From positions 62,001 through 126,000 of the forward strand of contig JABSSW010000036.1 in assembly GCA_018902385.1 (NCBI GenBank): a stretch of DNA of 64,000 nucleotides. The letters run 5' to 3'. Position 1 is the first letter of the stretch, and each line of letters opens with the position of its first letter. The notes under the pieces are model-generated. The model was given only the letters and a program-made list of their open reading frames with translations, had not been told where the DNA came from and did not search any database. Shown one piece after another: positions 35,136 through 46,342 of the stretch. This DNA comes from Physcia stellaris. Taxonomy: Eukaryota; Ascomycota; Lecanoromycetes; Caliciales; Physciaceae. Position numbers and translations under genes: made by a program.

Positions 35136-35373
35136 GGACCGTCGAGACGCTACAGTAAGTAGCGTCGTGTCGGACAATCTCGGTTGACGCGCAAGACAAG
35201 CTTTATTGACTTAGGAGTGTCAATCCAAAATGCCAGAAAACACGGACACTTGTTTCCAGAAGTTGCCAAAAGCTCACCAGGACGATGAAAGTAAGGAAAA
35301 TGACACAGGAGTTGTGCGAGCAACAAGGGAGGGTTGACAGACGAAGACCTGCTCAGCCGCAGCTTAGACTCCT

Positions 35374-35721
35374 TCAGCGGAGTGAGGCAGCTCTGAGCCT
35401 CTGCCCCCACCCAAGCTTCTCCCTGTTATCCACCCACCACTCATAGGGGGCATGTGCATCTTCGAAACGAGGGACGGTTCCCACAGGGCTTGTAGCGACG
35501 CCGCGAGTCCTCATGCAGTAGCGGCGTCCATTATCATAGCCTGAAGGATTCCATAGTGCAGATGGTAATCCTGTGGTATGGACTACGCTTCTCCAAAAAG
35601 CCGTCTCCACTTCTTGCTCCCACACCTCGTGAGAGGGTTCCACGACATCTTGGAAACAGATACTGTCGCTTTCTTTGCTCCCAAAACGGTGCGGTAGCAC
35701 CATGAGGCTGAGCGAAATCAT
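35374..35721 (-). CDS. Possible small protein or 5' exon, unrecognised
   Basis: A 115-codon ATG-started frame, Trp- and Arg-rich, lies just upstream of the Ser/Thr-rich membrane-protein gene on the same strand. It may be an independent gene, a 5' exon or chance. I see no signal peptide and no domain. Confidence 0.25.
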   Translation of the reverse strand: MISLSLMVLPHRFGSKESDSICFQDVVEPSHEVWEQEVETAFWRSVVHTTGLPSALWNPSGYDNGRRYCMRTRGVATSPVGTVPRFEDAHAPYEWWVDNREKLGWGQRLRAASLR

Positions 35722-36313
35722 GAACGTGTTTCAGCCTTGCATAGCATGAGGTGTGGAGGATCCGAACCCTTGTGAGAATGATTGAAGAAAGGGGAAGGAG
35801 GACCGATACGCTAGAATTCTTTAGCTGAAAGTCTGCTTTAGTTTAAGCGCCAGCGCACATATGAGCATCCGAGAGCCGTCAGCCCTGTATCACCCACCAA
35901 TCGTGGCTCTGATGCTGTACAAATGATATATTTTGATTGGCTGCTAGTCTAACTAGAGACGAAAGTCTGGACCGTTTGTGCAGATTAGATTTGCTTTAGA
36001 CTCCAATTCCTCAACATAATATTAATGGACGACGAATGGCGAGAGCTCAGGCTAGGATATTGCACGGTTTATTTCCGTTCACCTTGAGCCCCATCAATCC
36101 ACAAAGTGACGGAGATGGATCTGTGGCTGTTTCCTGACTCTTCCGCGATTTTGTGAGCGTGTGCCACAATGTCTGTAGATCTTTACCCTTTGAGATAAGA
36201 ACGATTTCATGCTCGAGGCTGCGTTTCAGAAGAAATTCGTCCCACCTGGCATCTGATCTTGCAATTGATTAAAAATATTGCAAACCTAATTCCTGAAGCT
36301 TTCTCGTTCAATC
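35722..36313. other. Intergenic, promoter side of the Hsp70-like gene
   Basis: No gene is seen. The stretch is AT-rich near 36240-36300, just before the Hsp70-like start. I found no clear heat-shock element here. Confidence 0.4.
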
Positions 36314-38934
36314 ATGGATGGCTCGAAACCTGACTTGTTGGTCGGTATTGACTTTGGCATGACCTGTACTGGTGTGTAATTCCATGATATTCTCAACTAC
36401 CCACTCTCCGCTTTGCTACGGGCTCGGCTGACGACATAGCAGGCGTATCCTATGCAAACCTCTCCATCGGTTCAGAAAACGTGAAATGGATTCAGAAGTG
36501 GCCTGGGAGAAGCCAGGCGAACGAGAACAAAGTTCCTACTGTGGTAGTCTACCCAAGAAATCAACTTGTACCCTCATCATGGGGTTTTTGGTCAGAAACA
36601 GCTTCGGAACAGCATGGGGACGACAAGGATTACAGGGATTGGTTTAAGACGTACCTCGACCCAGCGCGCCTCGCTGACAAACAACAAGCTGACCCCGAGG
36701 ACGCCCCCAAGTCAATTCAAGAGGTGGAAAAGTGGTACGAGGACTACCTGCGGTTGCTGTACCGACACATTGAATTCAAATTGGCTTCGGAATTGCAAGG
36801 TGCGACTTGGCAAGATGCGCGAATCGAATTTATTTTCAGCGTTCCCACGACTTGGAGGCCTGAGGTCGTCGAGACATACCGAGTTATAGCCCAAAGAGCC
36901 GGGTTTGGTGGTTGGCCTAGTCATCAGGTGACAATAGGGCTCACCGAAGCAGAAGCAGCAGCAGTTCACACGTCGATAGAAGCTTCCGGTATATTTAGGG
37001 AACGTGATGTTCTGCTCGTTTGCGATGCAGGAGGTGGAACGACTGATCTTTCAGTCTTACGTGTAACCGACACTGGAAACCAATCCCTATCTCTTGAACA
37101 GCTGGATGTGGTATTCGGTGCCACTATCGGGTCTGCTGCTATCGATAATGACTTCGATACCTTCGTTCGGGGCCGCCTTGAACAAGCTGACAGGCATACC
37201 AGCCTCGGAGTGGAGCCCGAGGCAGCATCGTGGCAGATGATGAAGAGCAAAGACTTCCAAAACACCAAATGCGAGCACGGCAGCCCTGATGACAGTCCTA
37301 TATTTTCGGTGCCGATACCAAAAGTCAATCCTCATTATGCGGATCACAGTGTCGCCATAGAGAATGGAGAGATGAGGTTCTCCAGGTTGGTTGTACTGCC
37401 TCCCCTGAACGCACATACTGATGCAGGACAGAGAGGATCTACGTCGATTATTTGACATGCAGGTCCAGAAGTTAATCGCCTTGATCGATTCTCAGCTTCA
37501 AAGTATCCAGAAGAAATTCCCCGATCAGCAAGTGGTAAGTAGAACTCACATGATCTGTTTGCACTCCGCCTAATCTCAACAGGCACACTTGGTCCTCTCT
37601 GGTGGACTCGGCCACTCGCCCTACGTTCAGCAACGATTGCGGTCTCGATATGTAGCCGGTGGAGGACATCCTAACGCTAGAAACCTGCAGGTCCGAATCG
37701 CACCTGATCCTCAGCTGGCGGTGTGTAAAGGGATTGTAGCCGACCGCGTGAGAAAGTTGAAAGCTGGCAAAGCCGTACTGAAGTCCCGGTGCTGCCGTGC
37801 CTCCTACGGAACGATTTGCAAGGAGCTGTACAACAAGAATAAACCTCAACATCTTGGTCGACCACTTACAGTTGACCCAATGAATGGCAAGACTTATGTC
37901 ACTCAATCAATAGCTTGGTTTATCGTACGAGTATGTTGTGATCTACGAAGATAATTGGACACCGTAAAGAGACACTGACGTATTGGTAGGGCGAGCCTGT
38001 ATCGAGCGATTCGTCAATCACACATAATTTCACAAGGAAGATCCAGCCGGGTGATCCACGGAAAGCATTTCCAACCAGCGTTGTGGTGTCTCATGTCGAG
38101 AAGGAGTTCTTGCCTCACCAGATGGGTCCCGGTAAAGCCAAGTACCCTCCTGTGAACAGCGTGTAACTGATTTCTCTGTTAGATGCAAAGATACTGTGCG
38201 AGGTTCAATCGGATCTGTCGGGAGCTGATGAGAGGCAATTTAAACGTAAAAACCGACATTTCTGGAACACTGGAAAGCCCTATTTCAAGGTCGACTATCA
38301 GGTGAAGGTCTTGATAGGCCCCGCGGACATACGGTTCGAACTTTGTTAGTCAGTGCCGCAATATCAGTATGCATTGAGCTAACCGTAGTGAATAGGGTTC
38401 AACGGCCAAAAACTGAACAAAGATGAGCCTATCAAGGTGGAGTGGACAGCGTCCGAGGTTCCGGAACCACCAAGACCGACAAAAGCAGTATGGAAAGAAG
38501 AAGAACCTGTACTCAGGGTTCCAGCTCAGAAGCCTTCTATGAATTTCCGGCGGACACCGCAGGAGTTGGGGAATTCAAGTTCTCCCAATCTGCTTCACGA
38601 GATGGGGAGCCAGAGCCCGCCACCAATGGGGAGCCTGTCTAACGCCAGCGGTGCTTTGAGCCCACCAGCGCAGAGCGGACTCTATTCGAATGGCATGCGT
38701 ACTAGCAGCTCACAGCTTAACCTGAGGGACAATGCCGGCGGGAGTCGTAGCCCCTCCGTGAACACCGGGTTGGATTTCCAGGGACTGCATATTCAGAGTC
38801 CGCCGCCCTCATCTCCAGGCTATCCCAATGGGAATGAAAAGATTCCTACCAACGTTGCCCCAAATGGATACGGAAACCCGGGGTCTTCATCCCCTCCGAG
38901 AAACTACCTTGCTGGGTTCAGAGAACTTCCTTGA
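36314..38934 (+). CDS. Divergent Hsp70-family ATPase, seven exons
   Basis: Exons are 36314-36371, 36443-37385, 37432-37534, 37583-37930, 37990-38131, 38183-38344 and 38396-38934. Introns are 46-71 nt and the joined frame is 764 aa. Actin/Hsp70-type nucleotide-binding motifs are in order: phosphate 1 G-I-D-F-G-M-T-C-T-G-V, phosphate 2 C-D-A-G-G-G-T-T-D-L, adenosine V-L-S-G-G-L-G-H-S-P-Y. There is no canonical substrate-binding domain. A short beta-rich region is followed by about 170 residues of Ser/Pro/Gly/Asn-rich disordered tail. This places it with HSPA12-like fungal proteins rather than with housekeeping chaperones. A regulatory or scaffolding role in the cytosol is inferred. Confidence 0.88.
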
Positions 38935-39761
38935 ATCCTGGTCCTGAGAAAAGCCACAACCAAATCGCATCCGCCCAACGAGTACTACGGTCGCTCCGGA
39001 ATCCTTGGACTGGAAGGCAGCATATGTCAGTACTTGCATTATCTCAAGAGATTGTCACTCAGCCACATTTCGATCAGGATTTCTGATCCGCTGACTTTCT
39101 GTGACCACTCCATGATTGAGTATGCACATGGCGAGCAGTACTTCAAGAAATCTCAGCCGTGGTATGGGAGACCCATCACCGAACCCGCCAACTTTGTAAG
39201 AGTGACCGCGTTATTCGAAGAGGAGGGAGCAAGAGCAGACCCGGCCTAACATTCCAGATAGCGGCAACGAAGTGAGCATTCGCTCAACCCATCCTTTTGA
39301 AAACGAGCTGCGAGAATGAAGCTGTGTAAGCTACTTTTATATGCGAAAACTCGGAATGCTGGAGATGCAGTCTGACAGGCGGGGTTAAACACGTGGCTTC
39401 TCTGTTGTTTACTTTGCTTACGGATTGCGACTTCCGAATCCTTGGTTTTCACTTAATATATACCCTTTGGAGATTAGCATATCGATTGTGTAGGAATTGA
39501 TCGCGAGCATAAGGGTTGGCACTCAGGAATACTGAGAGCAAGAGATTCTAGTTTACGTTTTCTTCAATAATAAAATACGTCAATGATAAGAATACATGCA
39601 CTCGTCATTTACTGAAATCATTAGCGAACCATCCAAATACATATTCACAGATAAAGTATGCTACTCGTCAAACAAATACACGCTCCCCTGCCCACCCTCT
39701 CTCGCCCATTCCAACCTTCTCCCTCTTCTCCTTCCAGCCTCCCACACCCCTTCCTCGCTCT
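38935..39761. other. Intergenic between convergent genes
   Basis: A 71-codon plus-strand frame (39034-39249) has ordinary composition but no partner exons I can find, and I leave it unassigned. The rest is AT-rich 3' sequence of the Hsp70-like gene and SDH1, with a pyrimidine-rich tract at 39680-39760. Confidence 0.45.
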
Positions 39762-41973
39762 CTAATAAGTCCTCTTAAAAGGCGGAACGGCCTTACACTC
39801 CGCCTCATCAAGCGTATGCCCCACCACAGACCGATACCCAAGCTGCACCGGCCCCTGCGGATCCCTCTGGAAGCTGAGCGTATGCTTCATCCACTCCTTA
39901 TCATCTCTCTCAGGAAAGTCCTCTCTCGCATGCGCGCCCCTGGACTCCTTACGGTTGGCAGCGCTCTCTGCAGTCTGCACCGCACAAGTCAATAAATTCC
40001 TCAGCTCCAGACTCTCCACCAGGTCTGAGTTCCAGATCATGCTTCGATCCTTGGTGCCGAGTTGATCCCAATCCTTGTCTACATTTTTGATGCGTCGAAC
40101 GCCCTCGTCGAGGGATTCTTGCGTGCGGAAAACGGAGACGTCGGTTTGCATGACCTTCTGCATTGCAGATCGGATCTCGGCTGTTGGTTTTGGACCTGAC
40201 GCCGTACGCACTTTATCAAGCACGGAGATACTCTCTGCACCCGCATCAGCGCGAATTTCTTTATGTGGCGTCCCAGGTGAGAAATTATCGCGAACAGTGT
40301 GCGCCACAGCTCGGCCAAATACGATAAGATCGAGAAGGGAATTAGCGCCCAGACGATTCGCGCCGTGGACAGAGACGCAAGCTGCTTCACCACAGGCAAA
40401 AAGGCCGGGAACGACTTTGTCGTTGCCTGATTCGTCAACGGTTATGACTTCACCGGTGTATTTGGTCGGGATACCGCCCATGTTGTAGTGAACGGTGGGC
40501 AGGACTGGGATAGGCTGTTTACGGACGTCGACGCCGGAGAAGATGGATGCGGTTTCGGAGATGCCGGGGAGGCGGTCGTGGAGGACTTCTGGAGGTAAAT
40601 GGGAGAGTTGCAGGTAGATGTGGTCTTTGTCAGGGCCGACGCCGCGGCCTTCGCGGATCTCCATTGTCATGCTACGAGACACAACGTCTCGAGACGCAAG
40701 GTCTTTAGCGGTAGGGGCGTAGCGCTCCATGAACCGTTCTCCCTCGGAATTCAGTAGATAGCCGCCTTCACCTCGGGAGCCTTCGGTAATGAGGCAGCCT
40801 GCGCCATAGATACCCGTGGGATGAAATTGGACGAATTCCATATCCTGGTTTGGTAGACCTGCGCGGGCGACCATGGCCATACCATCACCAGTGCAAGTGT
40901 GTGCTGACGTGCAGCTGAAGTATGCTCGCCCGTATCCACCTGTTGCCAGGACTGTATTATGTGAACGAAAGCGATGTAAGGTACCGTCCTCTTGGTTGTA
41001 GGCGATAACACCCTTGCATTCGCCATCTTCCATGATTAGATCTAAAGCGAAGAACTCTATGAAGTAGTTGGTATTATGTCGTAATGACTGGCCGTATAAT
41101 GTGTGTAGGAGAGCATGACCTGTCCGGTCGGCGGCTGCGCAACATCGATATGCCTGACCACCACTGCCGAACTTTTGCGACTGACCGCCGAAAGCTCTTT
41201 GGTAGCTGGAAACTTGTTAGCCTCTCCCTTGCAACTGCGACTATCAGATCTCACATCTTTCCGTCTTCTGTTCTCGAAAAGGGGCATCCATAGTTTTCCA
41301 GTTCTATGACACTTTGAGGTGCCTCTCTCGTCATGTAGTGGATGGCATCTTGATCGCCTAACCAATCTGATCCTTTTACAGTGTCGTACATGTGCCATCT
41401 CCAATCATCCTCATGCATGCTACACGCGCTATGATCAGCAGCGATCTCAGCACTCTCTCCTGAAGATGCTTACTTTCCCAAGGCAGCATTGATGCCACCC
41501 TGCGCTGCTACCGTGTGACTTCTTGTAGGGAAGAGTTTGGATATGCACGCTGTATTGAAGCCTGCCTCTGCCAGACCAAAAGCCGCTCGAAGACCAGATC
41601 CGCCAGCCCCGACGACAAGGGCGTCATATTCATGATCCTACGGGTCTTTTAGTCATAGTTCACCCTCAGATCAAGCTGACACTGACGACAATAGGATAAT
41701 TGTTGTTGACGAATGGCAAGGGGGCTTCTTTGGCTCGTAACGGTTGATTTGCTATTATCCTTGCTTTACCCAGTGTTAGCAGGTTGCAAGAGTTACTGTG
41801 ATGGTGCAAAGCGTACCTGTGGGCTTTGTTGTGGAGAAAAGACGGGTCTGCGGTGTGTGTCTCGCGATCTGTGACTGTATCAGTCGACGCCACTCCGATT
41901 TTCAGATGCACGGAGTAAGGCGTCCACGAACCCTAGAGCTTGCAGCAATGCACCGGCAAGCGATTGAGTTCAT
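39762..41973 (-). CDS. SDH1: Succinate dehydrogenase flavoprotein subunit, mitochondrial
   Basis: Exons are 41973-41932, 41874-41817, 41763-41687, 41637-41474, 41419-41255 and 41205-39762 (649 aa). The N-terminus is a mitochondrial presequence (M-N-S-I-A-C-R...R-L-F-S-T-T). The FAD site [11 protein letters not shown] is followed by [13 protein letters not shown], which holds the flavinylated His. H-P-T-G-I-Y-G-A-G, the catalytic-site region S-R-G-E-G-G-Y-L-L and [11 protein letters not shown] are all present, and the protein ends in K-R-T-Y. It is complex II: succinate oxidation in the TCA cycle, passing electrons to ubiquinone with the iron-sulphur and anchor subunits. Family identity is unambiguous. 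The first intron (donor GTTCGT) is weaker, but without it an in-frame TGA interrupts the presequence. Confidence 0.96.
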
Positions 41974-42442
41974 AGCCGACTAAGGGAAGAAAGTTACAGT
42001 CGAGAAACAAGAACAATCGTCTTCAAGCTGAATAGTAGGAAATATGATCGAGTGGAGTGCATGGGGAAGTGCGTCGACGACATCGTAAGCATCTGAAAGA
42101 GCCGCGGCACATTCAACAGCCCTGAGCCAATCATACATTTGTCTTTCTAATGTTTAGGGTTGAAGCCCGCCCTTTCTACCTCATTCGAGAAGCCGGAACG
42201 ACAACCCATACGAGGGCAGACTAATGTACTGATGGTCGCCTCTCCAGGCTCCTGCTATGTAGGAACTAATCATCTTCAACTAAGGTATAAACTGCCTACA
42301 TTTCAGCTTCTCTCTATAGCCTCACATTGACGGTTCCCCAACTCACCTCGGAAACGGCATAATTGAAGCGAAATTGTAGCTTTATCACGTACATAATCCG
42401 AGGATCTCAACGTAAGACTTGAGATCTAGGCATCTCTACTCA
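41974..42442. other. Intergenic: SDH1 promoter and CCT4 3' region
   Basis: No gene is seen. This 469-bp gap separates two minus-strand housekeeping genes and must hold the SDH1 promoter. Confidence 0.5.
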
Positions 42443-44458
42443 TCATCTCGATAAACATATGTCATCTATTCGTAGCAGCATCTTGACGGTCTCCGCCGCC
42501 AATTCCACAGCGCTCGTGCTCACCAACAGTGGCTGCAGAACATTCTCTTCTGCAATGTTGTTCTTGACTCCACCACTTCTTATGCTGACGCCAGCATTCT
42601 TCTCTCCAAACTCGTGCCGATGCCTTAGATCAGTGACGACCTTGATGCTGTTGAGTCCGGCGTTTTCCGCCAGAGTTGTGGGAATCACTTCCATCGCCTC
42701 TGCAAATGCCTTCCAGCATATCGCTTCAGTCCCTTCCAGACTTCTTGACTGACGACCTAATGATTGAGCAATCGCGATTTCTGGTGCTCCACCGCCAGCT
42801 ATAAGCGCCTTCTTCTTGACCAGACATCGGATCACACACAGCGCATCGTGAAGACTTCGCTCGGCTTCGTCAAGGATAAGTGCGTTGGCACCTCTGCATA
42901 CAACCGAGACGGTCTGTCCAGCTCCTTTGTGTGTGACTCCAGTCACTTTCACAATCCGAGAACCCGACGCTTGCGCTTCCTCGATAAGCTCGGCTGAGCC
43001 TAGTTTGTCCTCGGAGAACGATTCAATATCTGCTATTGGCTTACACCCAGTACTCTACCATGTACAGATTCAGTCTTCGATAACAGTTGGAGGAGGCTTC
43101 TTGGGGACATACCTTGCAGATAAACTCCACCTCGTCTCTCTCGATATCCTTGACTGCAAGGATATTTAGTTTGGCTAGAAAATGTAGACTTAAATCATTG
43201 ACGGCATCTCGTAATATCGACTTCTGAATTAGTAGGACGTTGCATTTGGCTTTCTTGATCTTCTTGACAATATTAAGTAGATAAAGCTTCTCTTCTTTGA
43301 GAATCTTGTCCATCTGTCGGTAGTCATTCACAACAATTTGGTTCTCCATCTGTATCGAATCAGTATGAACCTTACAGCCAATACTGAAATACATACATCT
43401 GGTTTTGGTGGGCTCAGTTGAAATTGTATCAGGCCTATCTTCGCCTTCTCCATTCTTGACGGTCCACCTCCGCTCTTGATGACGGGCTGATTTAGTACAA
43501 GGCCATCTATCATCTCGCTGTCTTCGATCGTCCCTCCAACTTTCTTGATGATTCTGATATTTTTCAAGTCAACATTGTCGGCGGTCTTCTGATCAATTGT
43601 CTTCAAAACGGAGTCTACTGCTATTGGGCCCAACAAGCTGGAATGTTGTGAAACGATTTTGGATGATAGGGATGTAGAGGCGGCTTGGAGGAGTGTTGCT
43701 CGATCTGAGAGGGAGATAGGTTGTGACATGTCGTGTAGGACTTGGACTGCAGCTGCAGCTGCACGCTGGAAAGATTCCGAGATGACAGTGGGATGTATGC
43801 CTTTGACCGGATTAGCCTTGAGCTCAGCCTAGAGTATTTCGTGCCTGACCCTTCGCCAACAATTTGTCTGCAGCACCGAGAAGGCTTCCAGCAATGACCA
43901 CGACTGATGTTGTACCATCCCCTGCTTCGACATCTTGAGCCGCGCTGAGGTCCACAAGCATCTTAGCTGCCGGGTGCATGACACTCATATCTTTCAACAT
44001 TGTGTTTCCATCGTTTGTCTACCACGCTTGTCAATAAGACCCAGTCTCTGGAGGCGCACCGCTCCAAAACGCACAATGATTGTTTCGCCTTTGCCCGTTT
44101 GAATCTACCATACATTAGAGCTTGGCATGACCCGTAGAGTCATCAGCCATACCATCTTGTCCATGCCTCTGGGCCCCAGTGACTAAAAGATAGCGCATCA
44201 GAACCATTCCGAAATGCGTTGTTTAGGTAGCTAACTGTTCGTATGGCATCTGCGACCGCTGCAGTATTTTAGAGCTTTCTTAACGCCATTAGATCTGAGC
44301 ATACCTCGTGCAGCCATGATATTTGCATTTCGCACAGCCGTAGGCTTTCCCTTGTCCTGAAGAAGCATTAGCTGTGCCTTCGCACATAAGAAAGCCTAAA
44401 ATCCTACCTTGAAGGCATTGTTGCCGGAATTTGAGCTGGCTGCAAGTGTAGCAGCCAT
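42443..44458 (-). CDS. CCT4: T-complex protein 1 subunit delta (CCT4 chaperonin)
   Basis: Nine exons: 44458-44408, 44356-44305, 44258-44236, 44182-44153, 44104-44075, 44018-43850, 43800-43397, 43349-43113 and 43039-42443 (531 codons, in frame). The chaperonin motifs are [19 protein letters not shown], the ATP-hydrolysis loop G-D-G-T-T-S-V-V-V and G-G-G-A-P-E. The delta subunit is marked by [17 protein letters not shown] and by [11 protein letters not shown]. It is one of eight subunits of the cytosolic TRiC/CCT ring that folds actin and tubulin. The 5' third is cut into unusually small exons (23, 30 and 30 nt). The gene shares a 391-bp divergent promoter with RPT1. Confidence 0.95.
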
Positions 44459-44849
44459 ATTTGCGACTTAGGGGCTTGATTAGGGGCTCAAGTACCGAAA
44501 GAGATGATGAATAGAGTCTGTTGATGGACTGCACAAAAATATGGAAACAGCACGAGTGAGGCTCTGCGAGTCGCGTTCTGGAAAGATTCCGCACGCGCCG
44601 CTAGCGCCGCCGAATCGGACAGCTTCAGGGCCCCTTCCATCACTCATCACTCATCAACTTGCCTACCCTGTACTTTGCTCATCATTCACACTTGGTTACC
44701 TTCCTCTACTCCCCTCGATTCCTCCCAATAGGCTCTTGAGATTGTACCTAGATCCCACAAACAGAGCGAGAAAGCCAGATCTAACAAGGAGTCACTTCTA
44801 TACTCGTCATCCATCTCAGCAACTTCGTCCTGGAGGCCGAGAGCGCAAG
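44459..44849. promoter_or_regulatory. Divergent promoter of CCT4 and RPT1
   Basis: This 391-bp gap separates the ATG of CCT4 (minus) from that of RPT1 (plus). It is CT-rich on the RPT1 side (44640-44830), as is common in fungal 5' untranslated regions. It contains a heat-shock-element-like sequence at 44576-44590. No TATA box is obvious. Both products serve protein quality control, so joint control is plausible. Confidence 0.6.
44576..44590. promoter_or_regulatory. Heat-shock-element-like site
   Basis: TTCTGGAAAGATTCC holds a perfect TTCnnGAA pair followed by a third TTC one base further than the canonical spacing. It lies 118 bp from the CCT4 start and 260 bp from the RPT1 start. HSF1 binding is inferred. 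Confidence 0.35.
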
Positions 44850-46342
44850 ATGCCTAGTGCAACGGGGCAGAACTGGGAGAAGTACAAGAAGGAGTTTGCC
44901 GACGATGAAGAGCCAGAGAAAAAGATCACGCCGCTAACAGATGAGTACGTTGGAGGCGAAAGCAGTTGCCAGCTGCGGCGAGAAGTACCATGCTGATTGA
45001 CGGATGCAGGGACATACAAGTGCTCAAGACCTATGGCGCCGCTCCATACGCCGCGGGCTTGAAGCGGCTGGAGAAGCAGATAAAAGAGAAGCAGACTAGC
45101 GTCAACGAGAAGATAGGTTCGTCCATCAATGCCCATCGCATCATCTGACGCACAGCTTTACTAACATTTTATACAGGCGTCAAGGTACCATTCCCCAAGC
45201 TTCTAATCTACCATCCTTACCAAGTAAAATAGGAATCAGACACAGGCCTCGCACCCCCTCACCTCTGGGACATCGCCGCCGACCGCCAACGAATGTCCGA
45301 AGATCACCCTCTCCAAGTCGCCCGCTGCACGAAGATAATACAAGACGAAAAAGACAACGACAAGAGCAAATACGTCATCAACGTCAAACAAATCGCCAAA
45401 TTCGTCGTCAAGCTCGGCGAGCGAGTCAGTCCGACCGACATAGAAGAAGGCATGCGCGTCGGCGTCGACCGCAACAAATACGAGATCCTCCTCCCTCTCC
45501 CCCCCAAAATCGACCCCTCGGTCACCATGATGACGGTCGAAGACAAGCCAGACGTCACATACGGCGACGTAGGCGGCTGCAAAGAGCAGATTGAGAAAAT
45601 CCGCGAAGTCGTCGAAATGCCCCTCCTCTCCCCGGAACGCTTCGTAAACCTCGGCATCGACCCTCCCAAAGGCGCCTTACTCTACGGTCCTCCAGGGACA
45701 GGAAAGACGCTCTGCGCCCGCGCCGTCGCCAACCGCACAGACGCCACCTTCATCCGCGTGATCGGCAGCGAATTGGTACAGAAATACGTCGGCGAAGGCG
45801 CCCGCATGGTGCGCGAGCTCTTCGAAATGGCCCGCACCAAAAAAGCATGCATCATCTTCTTCGACGAGATCGACGCCATCGGGGGCGCGCGCTTCGATGA
45901 CGGTGCGGGCGGAGACAACGAAGTGCAGCGCACGATGCTGGAGCTCATCACCCAGCTTGACGGCTTCGACAGCAGGGGAAATATCAAGGTGATGTTCGCC
46001 ACCAATCGCCCATCGACTCTTGACCCAGCACTCATGCGCCCTGGGCGAATCGACCGGAAGATCGAATTCGCGCTGCCGGATCTCGAGGGACGAGCGAATA
46101 TCCTGAGGATTCACGCAAAGAGTATGTCCGTGGAGAGGGATATCCGGTGGGAATTGATCTCGAGACTGTGTCCCAACAGCACAGGAGCGGAGCTCAGGAG
46201 CGTGGCTACTGAGGCGGGGATGTTTGCCATCCGGGCGAGGAGGAAGGTTGCCACCGAGAAGGACTTTTTGGCCGCGGTGGATAAGGTTATTAAGGGGAAT
46301 CTGAAGTTCAATAGTACGGCTACTTATATGCAGTACAATTAA
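44850..46342 (+). CDS. RPT1: 26S proteasome regulatory AAA ATPase Rpt1
   Basis: Exons are 44850-44944, 45010-45116, an 8-nt micro-exon 45177-45184 and 45233-46342 (439 aa). An N-terminal coiled coil ([12 protein letters not shown]) and an OB region precede the AAA module: Walker A G-P-P-G-T-G-K-T, Walker B I-I-F-F-D-E-I-D, sensor A-T-N-R-P and second-region-of-homology arginines M-R-P-G-R-I-D-R. The length, the [19 protein letters not shown] segment and the Y-M-Q-Y-N end identify Rpt1 (PSMC2) rather than Rpt2-6. It unfolds ubiquitinated substrates at the base of the 19S particle. Confidence 0.95.
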
